From: Adiantum capillus-veneris
Taxonomy: Eukaryota > Streptophyta > Polypodiopsida > Polypodiales > Pteridaceae
DNA length: 64,000 bases
Direction: 5' to 3'
Assembly (NCBI GenBank): GCA_014529385.2
Contig: CM043958.1
Coordinates: 90,295,025 to 90,359,024, forward strand
Shown here: positions 45,596-57,059 of the stretch, piece after piece
How positions within the stretch are numbered: the first letter of the stretch is position 1
Layout of the letters: each line of letters opens with the position of its first letter
Program-made: the position numbers and the translations under genes
The notes under the pieces: model-generated
What the model was told of the DNA's origin: nothing
Database searches by the model: none
Seen by the model: only the letters and a program-made list of their open reading frames with translations

Positions 45596-46250
45596 TTGGG
45601 CTGCCTCATTTATGTATGCAACACAAGGCCGGATATTCAGTTTGTAGTCTCACAAGTCAGCAGATTCATGCATAGCCCACGGTCTAAGCATTGGCAAGAT
45701 GTCAAGAGGATTTTTTGCTACTTGAGTGGCACTTTACATCTTGGCTTGTTTTATCCCAAGGGGGGATTGCCACTAGACTTACATGCTTTTTTGGACTCAA
45801 ATTAGGCTGGTTGTTTTGACACATGAGTGTCCACAAATGGTTTTTGTTTCATGCTTGGAAGCTCATATATATCATGGTTGAGCAAGAAGCAACCTACTGT
45901 GACCACTTCCAGTTGTGAGGCTGAGTATAGGGCAGTCTTCATAGCTATGTTGAGTGTGTAATACGCATTATGGTTGATTTGGTTGTTGTACATGACACTG
46001 CCAAGACTCTCTACGCTCTAAGTTAGAGCTCATTGGCAGTTTGCAAGGAACCGAATTTTTCATGCTTGCACAAAGCACATTGAGGTTTATTACCACTATG
46101 TCAGGGAGAGGCTCTCAGGAGAGATCAGCTTTGCATTGGCTTATGTGCCAATGCAGGACAACCTTGCATATCTTTTCACAAAGACATTGTCCTGTGAGAA
46201 GTTTGAAGCTTTCCACAAAGCTTTGGGCTTTCTTCCCTTTGTGGACTGAT
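45596..46250 (+). pseudogene. RT end and RNase H of element F
   Basis: GCLIYVCNTRPDIQFVVSQV begins the RT end. HWQDVKRIFCYLSGTLHLGL follows, then, after stops, SSYISWLSKKQPTVTTSSCE and AEYRAVF, the RNase H of copia. The C-terminal segment FHACTKHIEVYYHYVRERL and a FTKTLSCEKF motif end the polyprotein. At least four stops are present. Confidence 0.85.
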
Positions 46251-46326
46251 CATGTCCTTGGGACATGGTATTTCCCTATACTCTATGTTCCACCTCTCGT
46301 TCACCGCATCACACCCAGGGGGAATT

Positions 46327-46528
46327 TGTTACCATATACATATGGTATTGATGTGTGTGAACACACTTAGGACCGCTGGGGAATTTTTTCCCTTGCTAAA
46401 AGGTTTTTACCCCTGTGCATTGTATACACGCATTTTCATTGCACACTAAGTCATATACTCTATGTTGTGTGTCTTGAGCTTCCTTCATCTTCTTCAAGTT
46501 GTGTGTGTTTTCCTGCAACCCTAATTCA
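46327..46528 (+). repeat. 3' LTR of element F
   Basis: About 202 bp, TGTTACC to AATTCA. It is shorter than the 5' LTR by a small internal deletion near 46430. Confidence 0.85.
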
Positions 46529-46529
46529 C

Positions 46530-46756
46530 ACAAAATTGAGCCATTTCACTAATAGTTAATGAAACTGTGCAAAGCATGATCATCTACCAAGATTCTCACC
46601 TTGTGACCTTGAATAAACTCATGCATGCACACTAGCTTATGTGGACCAAAGGTCGATTGCCACATGGAGGTTGTAATACAGCACTCACACACTGCTTTGT
46701 CATGTGTTATTTCCACATTGAAAAACAAGAAGAGGACTTGAGGGGAAGCAATTGCA
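46530..46756 (-). pseudogene. Protease start of element C
   Basis: On the minus strand HEFIQGHKVRILVDDHALHSF matches the plant Ty3/gypsy protease site (V-L-I-D-S-G-A-T-H-S-F), with D-D-H in place of D-S-G. It lies between the gag zinc knuckle and element F. The remaining protease is on the other side of F. Confidence 0.6.
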
Positions 46757-47939
46757 TTATGTGCACCACTTTCTCTTTACTTGCGTAGCATATTTTTCCT
46801 TGGGACAATCCTTTTTGTCGTGTCCACTCCCTAAGCAGGTAAAACATAGTTTTTTCTTCTTTGCTTTCTGAAACTCTTCACTAGAAAGATGGCCCCTAGG
46901 TCCCTTAGGCTTCTTGGATGCATAGAATGTAGCTACTACATATTTTTTCTTATTATGCCCATGAGATGCTCGTGCATTTGCATGTGAAGTGTCAGGCATG
47001 TGTGTGCTGTGAAATGCTTTTTCATCGAGGTCATCATGTATATGTTTTTTCACTATAGCTTCATCAAGTGTCTCTGGATCCTAGGTTTTAACGTGCTTCT
47101 TAAGCTCTAATGTTAACCCACGAATGAGCCCACACGCTTGATGGAAGACGTATATACCCTCCAGCTTGAGGATCACATCACGATAGTGCAAGAGATACTC
47201 CAATAGTATCGTATGATACTGCATAGAGCACTTGTCCCATGATGTTAACTCATGGATAAGCCCACACACCTGATGGAAGGTGTCTAGACCCTCTAGCTTG
47301 AGGATCACATCACGAGAGTGCAAGAGATACTCCAATAGTGTCTTATGCTAATGCATAAAGCACTTATCCCATGCAGTTCAATTTTTGTTCGCTTCATTCG
47401 TGGGTAGAAATTCTTTTCTAAGCACATCTATGGAAGGCCACCCATGTATGTGGTATGATATCGTTTTACAAGCAACATCCGCCATTTATAAGCCTTACCC
47501 TTTAGTGTTAAACTTGATTACAGTACCTTGACTGCATCTGGAGTTCGTTTAAGATCATTAATACCATCCCATTTGCTCAGGAATATATTCACTCCTTATT
47601 GCGCTCCTTTTTCTCCCCCCAACAAATTGGTGGCTTGGTATTTTTTAACAATTCATCCACCTCTTTTTGAGATAGAATGGGAAACCCCTCCACATTTGAG
47701 TCTTGCTCCAACAAACAAGGGGTGTTTATTCTAGGAACAAGGGCCAAAGAAACCCTAGTCTACTCATTAAATGTACCCTTGGCTTACTTTTACATGAATT
47801 GCACAAGCATTTCAGACATTTTTCTCACATTTTCATTTAACTATGCAAAATTGGACTCTAAAACATATATGGATGTTTGCATGCCCCTAAATTCCTGCAT
47901 ATCACGCGGTTCTATGATATCTTCCTGACCAGTTGCCAT
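46757..47939 (-). pseudogene. Gag of element C with zinc knuckle and internal duplication
   Basis: The start ATG at 47939 gives MATGQEDIIEPRDMQEFRGM. Stops follow, then gag segments LKGKAYKWRM and, in 47335-47081, LEYLLHYRDVILKLEGIYVF. A 132-bp unit encoding that segment is present twice (47108-47239 and 47240-47371). The ORF at 47053-46757 has a perfect CX2CX4HX4C knuckle CFTCLGSGHDKKDC at 46805-46846. It is related to the gag of element D. Frameshifts and stops make it a pseudogene. Confidence 0.72.
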
Positions 47940-48219
47940 GCGGGTACCCTCCGTGAGAGTAGCTGATGGTGGGATAGCAGGAGACAGAGCTAGTTTTCAA
48001 ACTTGAAACTATGATGCATGTAAATATCTAAATTCATAGCATAACATGCTTTGCAAGCTTGCAAGCAAGAAAAGATGAATACCTTGTTGCAAAGACCTCT
48101 TGGCAAAAGTAAAGAGAGACTACAAATGAGTAACCGCAATAGAAAGATCGATTAGCCTTGCTAGATTAAAGTCGTGAATTCAAAGTAATTTTTTCATTTC
48201 GATTATGAAATGTCATAAA
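47940..48219. other. Leader side of element C, no LTR found
   Basis: The primer site and 5' LTR of element C should lie here on the minus strand. I see only weak candidates. The boundary with the element E2 region is not resolved. Confidence 0.35.
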
Positions 48220-50280
48220 TCACTTTCCGCCAAAAAAACTTGCCAAATCTGTTGTTAACTTCAAGTACAACTTTTGAAATCTGCCAACTTTTGAACCTTG
48301 TTGGATAAGGAGTGGGAGTTGGTGGACACTTTGTACAGTAACTTGAATTGTGCGAAGAGGGAGAGCATATTGTTTATAGATATTTGAAAAAAATGAGAGG
48401 AACTTGCTAGAACCTGTAGGCCTTGCCAGAGGCATGAATGCGATGTGCATGGATGTGTGTGTGCACGGTACGTGCGGGGAAGGGGAGAAGCAAGATCGTG
48501 ATGTGTGGGTAGAGCAACTTTCAAGAAGTGAAGAGGAGCTCCTTATTCTTTGGCATATAAAGAATAATAAATGGATGTACATTGGACGAGAAAGCGATCG
48601 CCTGATTGTCGCATGAGTAGAGGCGGCAGAGGCGTAATGCCTCTACCCCAACAAACTCCCACTCCTACACCCACTGGCTCCCTTAGTAAATCTACATGCA
48701 GCCATATCGGCTCTAGTGATAGGCAAGTCTACCTATCCATGCTAAATCCTACATGTAAATCCTACAAACAACTCTCTATGGTATGCAAAGATCCAAGATG
48801 CTTCATGCTAGTGTGAGTGACCGTACGATTGACAATCCCTACTACAAATTCTTTTACTTCTGCAGCTGCTAGGTTGAGCCTCAATACTAGTAGGTCATAC
48901 ATGAGACGCCCAAACACCGACAAAATCTACACAAACCTAGTTGTCCTAGCCTCCCATATGTTGTCTGCATGCACAACATCATCAAGACTACTCATCGTGT
49001 ATAGATGTGTCATAGGTGATATTGGGATAGCTACGTCCCTATCACCCATAGGAAAAACCATGTATCCTGACATCAACTCATCAGCCTCTAGCATGAGCAT
49101 ATCAAAAAACTCCCTATCCTTCATCTTTGTCTGTGTCTCTAGGGAGCAAACATGCTCTACCTATGCTTGCACAAACTCTGACAACACCTGTTGTGCCTCG
49201 CTAGAGCATTGCCACTCTACCTCTATCTCTACAGAGTCTTATGGAATGTCCTGCATAGCTAAATTCTTTGTCTCGTGATCATGGTGGAGCTCACCCGTGA
49301 AGGAAACACCTCTCGTCTCTCACTCAACGCATGCCAACAACAAAATTGAGACTATGCCATCTCGAACCTCAAACACATGCATAGGATATAGGTCAAGCAA
49401 TTATAGGCTCCCCTAGCAATCACTAATGATCCGCAATGCATCTAGAAAGACTCCTCTCTAAAGAGTGTCTAACACCCACAATATCTGTTTATTGTCTTAC
49501 TGAGATCAACTGAGGAATGTAGCGCACATGTCATAACGTATAGGATGCACCACTAGGAAATGACAAGTAAACATCTCCTGCACGTGCAATGTCAAACGCC
49601 CAACCATTGGCCAAGTACACACAACCAAAGCTCCCACTAGAGGATATGATGAACCAATCACAATTGGGTGTAATGTGGAAAGATGAATCCTTGTCTAGCA
49701 ACCAATGGGGAGAAGTGTCATCTCTAGAAGACATGTAGGTAGGAGGAATATTAAAGGAAAATGTGGCATCACTGTCACTAACATATGAAGCCACTTCTCT
49801 AGCATGTGTCAAAACCTTATTTCGAAAACACATGGACCTCCATTGTTGCCTTATACATCTGAGGTAGTAGTACCTAATGTGCCCTATTTTGACCACAATG
49901 CCAACAATGCAAGTATCAGCAACACCGTCTTTCACTAGTCATCATTAGCGACTTTGAATTTTCACACATGTCTACTATAGGATGCCAAGAAACCAAAGTA
50001 TGGCAAAGCCACCCTTGTGTAGACAAGTCTGAGTAAAATTCTCCCATGTGCCCATATGTGGCCACCCTTAAGAAGACAAGTCTGATTTGAAATCGGCCCG
50101 GCCATTGACTATTGGCCACCGTCCAACCGGCCAATCGACCGACCATTTTCTGACCACTTTTTGATCGCCGTCCCTGGCCATTTTTGGCGATGGCCATGGA
50201 AATTTTGGTTTTGTGGCGAGTGATTTTTCCTCACTCATGATGGCTTCTCCTCATAACGGGGGCCTTACAAATGTGCATTT
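48220..50280 (-). mobile_element. Element E2: second copy of the E family, truncated
   Basis: On the minus strand the ORF starts at 49969 and ends near 48830. A 3' LTR begins at 48653 with TGTTGGGGTAGAGGC after GGGAGTGGGAGTT, matching the LTR start and purine tract of element E. The LTR body then diverges. The 5' side reaches only about 300 bp beyond the ORF before CACTA transposase sequence begins at 50281, so the leader and 5' LTR are missing. The LTR end lies somewhere between 48220 and 48450 and is not fixed. Confidence 0.65.
48830..49969 (-). pseudogene. ORF of element E2: knuckle, DKD protease-like domain, RT-end remnant
   Basis: It starts MCENSKSLMMTSERRCC as in E. The knuckle CWHCGQN follows with a base gain. 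The ORF at 49935-49531 ends with HWLLDKDSSFHITPNCDWF and AGDVYLSFPSGASYTL. The active site is D-K-D (49687-49695), as in E. The middle part includes VEWQCSSEAQQ, compared with VEWSCSSESRQ in E. The end is FGRLMYDLLVLRLNLA, compared with FGGLMYEILILRSDIA. Stops are frequent. The shared order and joins show that the E structure was inherited by both. Confidence 0.65.
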
Positions 50281-51020
50281 TTAATACAAAAGATTATAAG
50301 GGGTAAATAGGGCTCCATACTTACCAGCATGAATAAATTTATAGCCCATTTTTAATTTTTTTAGGTCCTTTCTTGCATCATCTCTCAAGGCTGGCATCAC
50401 ACTACCTCCACTTAGAGAAGCATCAACAACCTTGTGTAAAAATATTGTTATTGCATAATTATAGTTAACACAGCGTGAGCAGTCACTTGAAAGTTCTATA
50501 ACACGTGTGTTACTCCATCTAAACTTTTCTTGCATGTTGAGAAGAACCAACTGTGTTTTCAATTTGGAAACTCTAACTCCTTCATATAGTGTTGTATTAG
50601 CTTTATGTTTCATATCATCATAAATAAGCCTTTCTGAGTCCATGATTGTTTCAAACATTTTTTCAATTTCTCGCTCATAGATCTATTGATCGGGGTGTTG
50701 CTCTGTGTCATCACCCTTTAAGCTTGATGATACTTCAAGCATAGCCGTGTTTTTTGCTTGAGCAAATCGCATAAAACACACCTGGTAGAATGCAAGATTG
50801 TTGTATCATGTATATCATCTGAGCCCTAAAGAATTGAGAATTTACAATTTTCAATACAAAGTAAGTCCAATAAGTGAGAAGGACATCTTCTACTACTCTC
50901 GTTCACACTTATCGATAAATTGCAATTTGCAATAATTCAATCTATACTTGATGGATAGAACTTTCCATATTCGCGGACATGGTGTCGGGCAATACGCCAT
51001 GTTCAATGCACATTGCATTT
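50281..51020 (-). pseudogene. CACTA transposase (TNP2-like) N-terminal fragment
   Basis: The 125-codon ORF (50658-50281) contains ANTTLYEGVRVSKLKTQLVL, NMQEKFRWSNTRVIELSSDC and ARKDLKKLKMGYKFIHAGKY. These match the segment of plant TNP2 transposases before the catalytic domain (LYPGC, L-x-L-K, W-S-N-K, K-x-IHAC). Weaker similarity extends upstream to about 51020 with stops. The catalytic part is absent, cut off where element E2 sequence begins. Confidence 0.65.
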
Positions 51021-51229
51021 GCATTGATTACAAGTACATGAAACCCTAGCTGAGAGATAGGCATCTCAATCACGTAGTCTGACACCGTCGTCGCTAGTCA
51101 TAATTCTTGTGAACACAACTATAAAACATAACGTTAATTTCAAACCTTTCTTTACTCAAAAAATAGTACATAAATGTAACCTTATAAAAACACAAGCGAA
51201 CTTCAAAAACGGCTAACAAGAATGCATAT

Positions 51230-51850
51230 GCAAAGTAGTAAGTAGGAACGGCAAGAGGGCAAGCCGTTTCTTGAGATCGTCTGTGTTTTTTCTGTTAAAA
51301 ATGAAAACAGACTTCAGAAACGGCTTATACACTTGCATTTTTCCTTGCCTCTTTGTATATGGCTAGCTCTCTTGTCGTTTGTTGATTTGGGCAATCCGTA
51401 AGCATCCTTGTTAGCACAAACAGCAAGAGAACAGGCTGTTTATGGAGTCCATTTGTGTTTTTTCTCTCAAAAATGCAAAGCAACTTGACCTCTTATCGTT
51501 TGTGCTTGCCGTTTTGCACACGGTTTGTCCAAACCATCAATAGGCACAATGGCAAGGTATGTGCAAAGCACAAAGTAGAAATGGCAAGTGTACAAGCCAT
51601 TTTTTAATTCTATTTATGTTTTTAAGAGAAAAAATACAAACGGACTTCAAAAACGGATTTCCATCTTGCGGTTTGTGCTAACCACTTTGCATACGGTTTG
51701 ACCAAACTATCAATAAGTAACTGGGTAAGCCATATGCAAAGCTCGTTTGTGTTTTTATGAGAAAAAATGTAAATGGACTTCAAAATGTCTTGTGCACTTG
51801 CTGTCTATGCTTGTTGCTCTATAGATTGCTTGCCCACTTATCTTATGCGA
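51230..51850. repeat. Four-copy diverged tandem repeat, about 145-170 bp
   Basis: Each unit contains a TGTGTTTTT-type word (51283, 51452, 51607, 51751), then GAAAAAATG-like, AACGGACTTCAAAAACGG-like and CTTGC words. The motif AAACGG with its complement CCGTTT recurs many times. It lies directly upstream of the CACTA transposase fragment on its strand. Confidence 0.7.
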
Positions 51851-51869
51851 GACTGAAATGACCAAACCA

Positions 51870-52975
51870 ATTCAACCCTAAGCCGCTTTAGAGCAGCCCA
51901 ACTTAAGCAATTTTACACAGCCAAACTTAAGCGGCTTTACACGACCAACTCTTAGCGACCGAACCAAAAGCCGCTATTCCTAGGTAGCTAGCCCTAAGAG
52001 AACTCAAATGGCCAAAAAAATGTGTGCCTAAGCTGATTTAGAGTGGCCAACCCTAAGCGGCATTACATGGCAAACCCTAAGCAGCTAAACCAAAAGCCGC
52101 TAACCATAAGGGGCTAGCCTTAGGTGGACTAAAACGGCCAAACCAATGTGGACCTAAGCTGATTTAGAGTAGCCAACCCTAAGCGGCTTTACATGACCAA
52201 TCTTAAGCGGCCAAACCAAAAGCCCCTAACCCTAAGAAGCTAGTACTAATAAGCAGGTTGAAACGTCCAAACCGATTTAGAGCGGCCAATCCTAAGCGAC
52301 TTTACACGACCAATCCTAACCGACTTTACCATATGTCGTTAACCCTAAGCGAATTGAAATGGCCAAACCAACGTGGTTTTAAGTCAATTTAGAGTGGCCA
52401 ACCCTAAACACAGACAAACCTAGGTGGCTTTACACGGCCAACTCCTACTGGCCAAACCATAAGCGGCTAGGCCTAAATGGATCAAAACAATGCGGCTCTA
52501 AGCTGGTTTAGAGTGGCCAACATGGTCAACCCTAAGCAATCAAGCACGGTCAATTTTTAGCGGCCAAATCAAAAGTGCTAACCCTAAATGGCTAGTCCTA
52601 AGCGGACTCAAATGGCCAAATCAGTGTGGCCCTAAGCCAGTTTAGAGTGGCCAACCTTGGTTTCACATAGCCAACCCCTAGTGACCAATGCATAAGCCGC
52701 TAGTCTTAAACGGACTGAAACACCCAAATCAATGTGGCCCTAAGCCAATTTAGAGCGGCCAATCCTAAGCGGCTTCACACGGCTAACCCTAAGAGGCTTC
52801 ACATGGCTAACTTTAAGCGGCTTTACATGGCCAACTTCTAGCGGCCAAACCACAAGCCCAACCCTAAGCAGCTAGTTCTAAGTAGAGTGAAACGAGCAAA
52901 CCAATGCGGCCCTGAGCCGGTTTAGAGTGGCCAACTCTAAGCGGCTTTACATGGCCAACTCCTATATTATTTAGG
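51870..52975. repeat. Complex array of CCTAAGCGGC / GGCCAACC words, period about 110-170 bp
   Basis: Nine copies of a CTAAGCYGATTTAGAGYGGC-like block start near 51880, 52028, 52151, 52277, 52380, 52498, 52633, 52740 and 52913. Between them are repeats of GGCTTTACACGGCCAA and AACCCTAAGCGGCTAG. It is non-coding. It could be the subterminal region of a CACTA element. Confidence 0.85.
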
Positions 52976-52979
52976 GTGG

Positions 52980-53585
52980 ATCGTTTTAAGTTGCCAAACC
53001 ATAAACTTTAAACTTTAAAGGACTAACTATCATCCGATTAACACGACCAAATAAATTAAAATCCTAAATCTAATCGAAATGTTATTCTTAAACTAGATTT
53101 AAACATAATCACATTTAACACAATGTAAAATCTAAACTGTAAACTTAAAATGAATACTAAATATAAACTTAAACTTATAATTTGAAAGTATATATTATAA
53201 ATATAAATTTAATATTTTTATTTAAATAAAACTTAAAAACATGAATCGAATACTTAAGTTTAAACTCAATTTTTAAACTTAACCAAGTTGATTGAAAACA
53301 TAAAAGAATAAATTTTATATTTTAAACAATTAAAAACATAAATTTAAAAAGTATAATTTAAATTTAGATTAAAGCTTCAATTTTACATTAATATTCAAAA
53401 CAATTATAATTAATTCATTAAAAAAATTCAAACTTTCATATTTGAATTAATTTCTTTTATATTGCAATTAATTACAAAAAATAATTTTTTTGCTTAAATT
53501 TCTTTGAATTTCAGTATAAAAATCTCAAAATGTTTATTCCGATCTTTTACTGCGTTTTCTAGAGAGAGAGTCCAAAATGCGTTGG
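52980..53585. other. AT-rich spacer
   Basis: Strongly AT-rich sequence with no gene, transposon end or array recognised. Confidence 0.5.
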
Positions 53586-53589
53586 TCAA

Positions 53590-54891
53590 CACTAGTTCTG
53601 TAATCGGACACTCAAATGTCCTGAGACACTAAAGTGTCCTGTTTTTCTAGCAACTTGTCATAATTATTTGGTGCATCTAGAAAAAAATTAAGAGGTCACG
53701 TTCATATCTTTAGGTCAACTATGACATGAAGAACATAGCCAAATTTTACTTTTGCCAAAATTAATATTATAATGGTAAGTTTTAAGATGAAAAATCATAG
53801 AAATTTAGTGCAATTTTAATAAAATTTTCATAAATTGAATATAACTTCTCATCAAAATAAGATTTTGCATAGATTTCAAGGTGTATGGATAGGAAAAAAC
53901 TTATTATAGCAAGAAATTGAGCTTCATAACTTACTTATGGGACTAGTTTTTGTTATAATCAAAAGACCAAAATCTTGAAAATGCTGACAAAGAGGAAAAT
54001 TTTGGTCTTTCAAGGCCTCTTTCATTAACATGATGAGGTTATGGGACAAAACCTAAGGTGTATAATGTATCTAAGGTCAATACCCATCAAGTAAGCATTT
54101 TTCAAGGGATCAAACTCATAGGCATCTTGTAATTTAAGCCCATTTTTAAAAATATATAGTGCATAATTTCTTGCAAAAAAAACATTGCTATGAAAAACTA
54201 ATGAAAGTGTGTATATAAATCTCCCAATTGTCTCCATATGAGGTATTTGTATACAAATAAGTGAGATGAATAGAAAAATCCAAAAGTGGACTTTATTTTA
54301 AGGATTATCTTTGATAAATAAAAAATCATAATTACAACATGCGCAATTTTTTATATATGCCATAAATCACCAAATGTGGCTTGCATAACCATTAAAAATT
54401 ATCACCTTATACAATGGAGTCATAGATCTAGTATATATGCATCATATGACATTGTAAATTTAGATGAACTAAATGTTTTTTGTGATCGTTAATTGAATTT
54501 GTGAACATTGCATATTTGACCCACAGGACTTTCTATATTTAATTCTAGTCACAAAGGATTTTTTTCTCACATGAAAATTGTAAAAATATCAAACACATAT
54601 ATAAGTAGTTACCAGGGATTATTGCATACACCTTGCTCATTTTTTTCTTAGGCTAGAGTACGAGTTTTAATGAAACATTGAATGCTATTTTGCATAGGTT
54701 CTTTTCATGAATGTAGTTACTATTGAGGTTATGATCAAAAGTGAGGGATTATAATTTCTATAAGTACTTTGAATAACATTTATTAAATTTGCAAAAGCAT
54801 TTCTTGAGATGTGTTCTAGATTTCATGTACCATTTTATTTAAATTCGCAAAAAAAGGACACTAAAGTGTCATTTTTGGTACCAAACTAGTG
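53590..54891. mobile_element. Short CACTA-like element without coding capacity
   Basis: The left end is CACTAGTTCTG and the right end CCAAACTAGTG, giving inverted CACTAGTT termini. GGACACT and GACACTAAAGTGTC words lie near both ends. TCAA flanks both sides (53586-53589 and 54892-54895), one base more than the usual three. The 1302-bp body is AT-rich and has no ORF of note. Confidence 0.7.
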
Positions 54892-55703
54892 TCAAAGAAG
54901 AGAGAGGGGGACAAGAGGACATTTTTTTTAAATTTCAAATATTATCATGTATATTACTGCTCTTATTTTCGTGTATATTCTTGCGATTATTGCCGCTAAA
55001 ATTGCCGCTCATATTTTCGAGCCCCACTTTAGCCTTAAACATTCAAAGTTTGGTATTTTCCTTTGTTTTTCTTGTGAATAAAAATTAAAGAACATTATTT
55101 AAATTTTCAAAAAAAATAAAAAATGATATTAAAATATGAAACTATGGCTATGTGGATAGAAATGAAACTACAAAGAGGAAACTCCATCCTAGAGCTATGT
55201 ATGCGCCTCCATGTAAAGCAAGCACCGTCAGAGATGAGAAGGCAAATATGGATGACATCTTCAGTTGAGGCATAGGCACTACTTCCAGAGGAGCAATCTC
55301 CATGACATCCATCCATCATGTTCTGGATCGGCTCTCACAAACTCCCGTTATAGCAAAACACAGACAAACCTTTTTTACAAGTGGAACCCCTCGTCTTCTA
55401 CCTACACCCTCCAAGCTTGGGAATGGCCTGATTTTGTGATGAACCAGTAAGTCCCTTGTTCAAACAAAGCGTCCTTGCCTTGAAGGTAATTATACAAGTG
55501 TTGCTTGCTCGGTGCCCCTTTGGATCCCACATTTTTTAAACTTCACCATGATAGAGTAAAGTGTGCCCACGTTTTACCAGATGGTAGCACCTATGTTAGT
55601 TTCTTCAAGCTCTATCTTGCAACAATGTGCAAGTGGCCTTCACTTTTGCAAGAACCTTCCTCATTCTCTTGCAAATGGGACGAGGCTTGCTTGACAAAAT
55701 TAG

Positions 55704-55706
<3 letters not shown>

Positions 55707-55755
<49 letters not shown>

Positions 55756-55771
55756 AGAGAGTCAAAGAAAT
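55707..55771. repeat. (GA)n microsatellite
   Basis: GA dinucleotides with one A insertion near 55751. Confidence 0.95.
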
Positions 55772-56251
55772 CCATGAATGGTTGACACGACAAAAAAATT
55801 TCCTAGAATAAAATATACAAAATGTTTATAAATCATCTTCCAAAAGAACTCTACGAGTAGCTTGATGTGAGGAATTCCAAACATCGAGCAAAAAATACCG
55901 AGCATGTCGTTTTTCGAGCAAAACTAAAGAGAATTGTAATACAAAGTGGATTTTTTTATTAAGTCCCCCACCTTTTCCGGCTACCTCCTTTGCATGCCAC
56001 CTTCCCAATCCTCCACGAGCTTCGTCCCTGCCCACGCCTACCTCCTCTATCCTCCTTTGTTCAAGTGCCCCACATCCATGCCCCTCCACCCCCCATGCCT
56101 CTGTTTCCCTCCCTTACCCTGCTCATATGCTTCCCCTTGGCTTCCCCTGCCAAATACTTTCTCTTCTCTCTGGCAGCAAATAGTCATGTAGACACACTAT
56201 GTCAAGCCCTATCAGATAGCCCTGCCACCTATACTCGTTGACCTGAGGTTC

Positions 56252-56272
56252 GGGGGGGGGGGGGGGGGGGGG

Positions 56273-56330
<58 letters not shown>
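56252..56330. repeat. Compound G24 (GA)n tract
   Basis: Twenty-four G residues run directly into GA dinucleotides ending at 56330. The G run may be mis-sized by sequencing. Confidence 0.95.
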
Positions 56331-56337
<7 letters not shown>

Positions 56338-56367
56338 GTCTCCTACCTTGCCTCCACTCTAGAATCC

Positions 56368-56368
<1 letters not shown>

Positions 56369-56399
<31 letters not shown>
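56369..56399. repeat. (AC)n microsatellite
   Basis: About fifteen AC dinucleotides. Confidence 0.95.
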
Positions 56400-56402
<3 letters not shown>

Positions 56403-56852
56403 AATAGTTTTTGGCAAACTCTGCCTGGAAATATTCGCATGAGAGATGTGCATCCCCCCCCTTCCACTAATGTTTTATTTTTCCCACCCTTCCCTTTTCC
56501 ACTTGAAGCTAATGCATGATTTTTTGAATTTATTCCATCCGATACCTCCTACTTGTAATATAGAACCTACTACTGCTACTGAAGCGCAAGTAATTTGGAG
56601 GCAAAAATCAAGGACTCGTTCCTGAGTAAGCGAGCATCGATCACATAGCTAGAGTCTCCTGCTGATTATGGCTCACGGGAGGCTTAGTTATCTGTGATTT
56701 GAACTAACTAAGCCCCTTCTCGATCACACACACAAAAGAAAATTAAATGAATAACTATGCCACCCTTTGTCACTATGCCGATTTTGGCATAGTTGCGAAG
56801 TTAAAGGCATTATTGGGAGGTTGAATGACTAACTAAGGGCATGGTCATGTGA

Positions 56853-56872
56853 GGCTTAGTTAGAACTAAGCC
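56853..56872. repeat. Short perfect hairpin
   Basis: GGCTTAGTT, AG, AACTAAGCC forms a 9-bp stem with a two-base loop. A related GGCTTAGTTA / TAACTAAGCC pair lies at 56692-56713. Both may belong to one small foldback element. Confidence 0.7.
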
Positions 56873-57059
56873 CTGACATTCTCTGGCAGGAGCTCAACGC
56901 GAGGATTGTCTGCAGTAGTTAGAGAGAGGAACAGCAAAGCGCAAGCAAGAGAGAGAAATATGGCATCACAATCCATGGGCGCAAAGTAAACCTTCTTAAC
57001 TACTGAAAATTGTAATGCATGCAGAGCACTCAATATCAAAAAATCACGCGAAATCTATC

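Larger units (their letters stand above)
43680..46528 (+). mobile_element. Element F: Ty1/copia LTR element with internal inversion
   Basis: LTRs at 43680-43904 and 46327-46528 begin TGYTACCATATACATRTGGT and carry the shared block GTGAACACACTTAGGACCGC. A primer-like TGGTACCAAAG (43910-43920) follows the 5' LTR. The purine tract CAGGGGGAATT precedes the 3' LTR. The interior holds copia gag, knuckle, protease, GAG-pre-integrase, an inverted RT piece and RNase H. Integrase is missing. Flanks are AAATA on the left and an AAATT-like sequence on the right, so a target duplication is uncertain. Confidence 0.88.
38585..47939 (-). mobile_element. Element C: minus-strand Ty3/gypsy, split by elements E and F
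   Basis: Along the minus strand the order is gag (47939-46757), protease start (46760-46530), element F (43680-46528), protease rest and RT (43674-42595), element E (39127-42594), then RT thumb and RNase H (39126-38585). The RT sequence continues across the E insertion. The integrase and both LTRs are not seen. The left edge is fused to copia sequence. Confidence 0.75.
54896..57055. other. Intergenic stretch with microsatellites
   Basis: It contains (GA)n at 55707-55771, a G run plus (GA)n at 56252-56330, (AC)n at 56369-56399, and two short palindromes near 56692-56713 and 56853-56872. ORFs here have no recognisable domain. Confidence 0.5.

Noticed and set aside
51870-52975. Telomere-like CCCTAA words
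   Set aside because: CCCTAA occurs only as part of AACCCTAAGCGGC in a longer unit and not in head-to-tail heptamers, so this is not a telomeric repeat.
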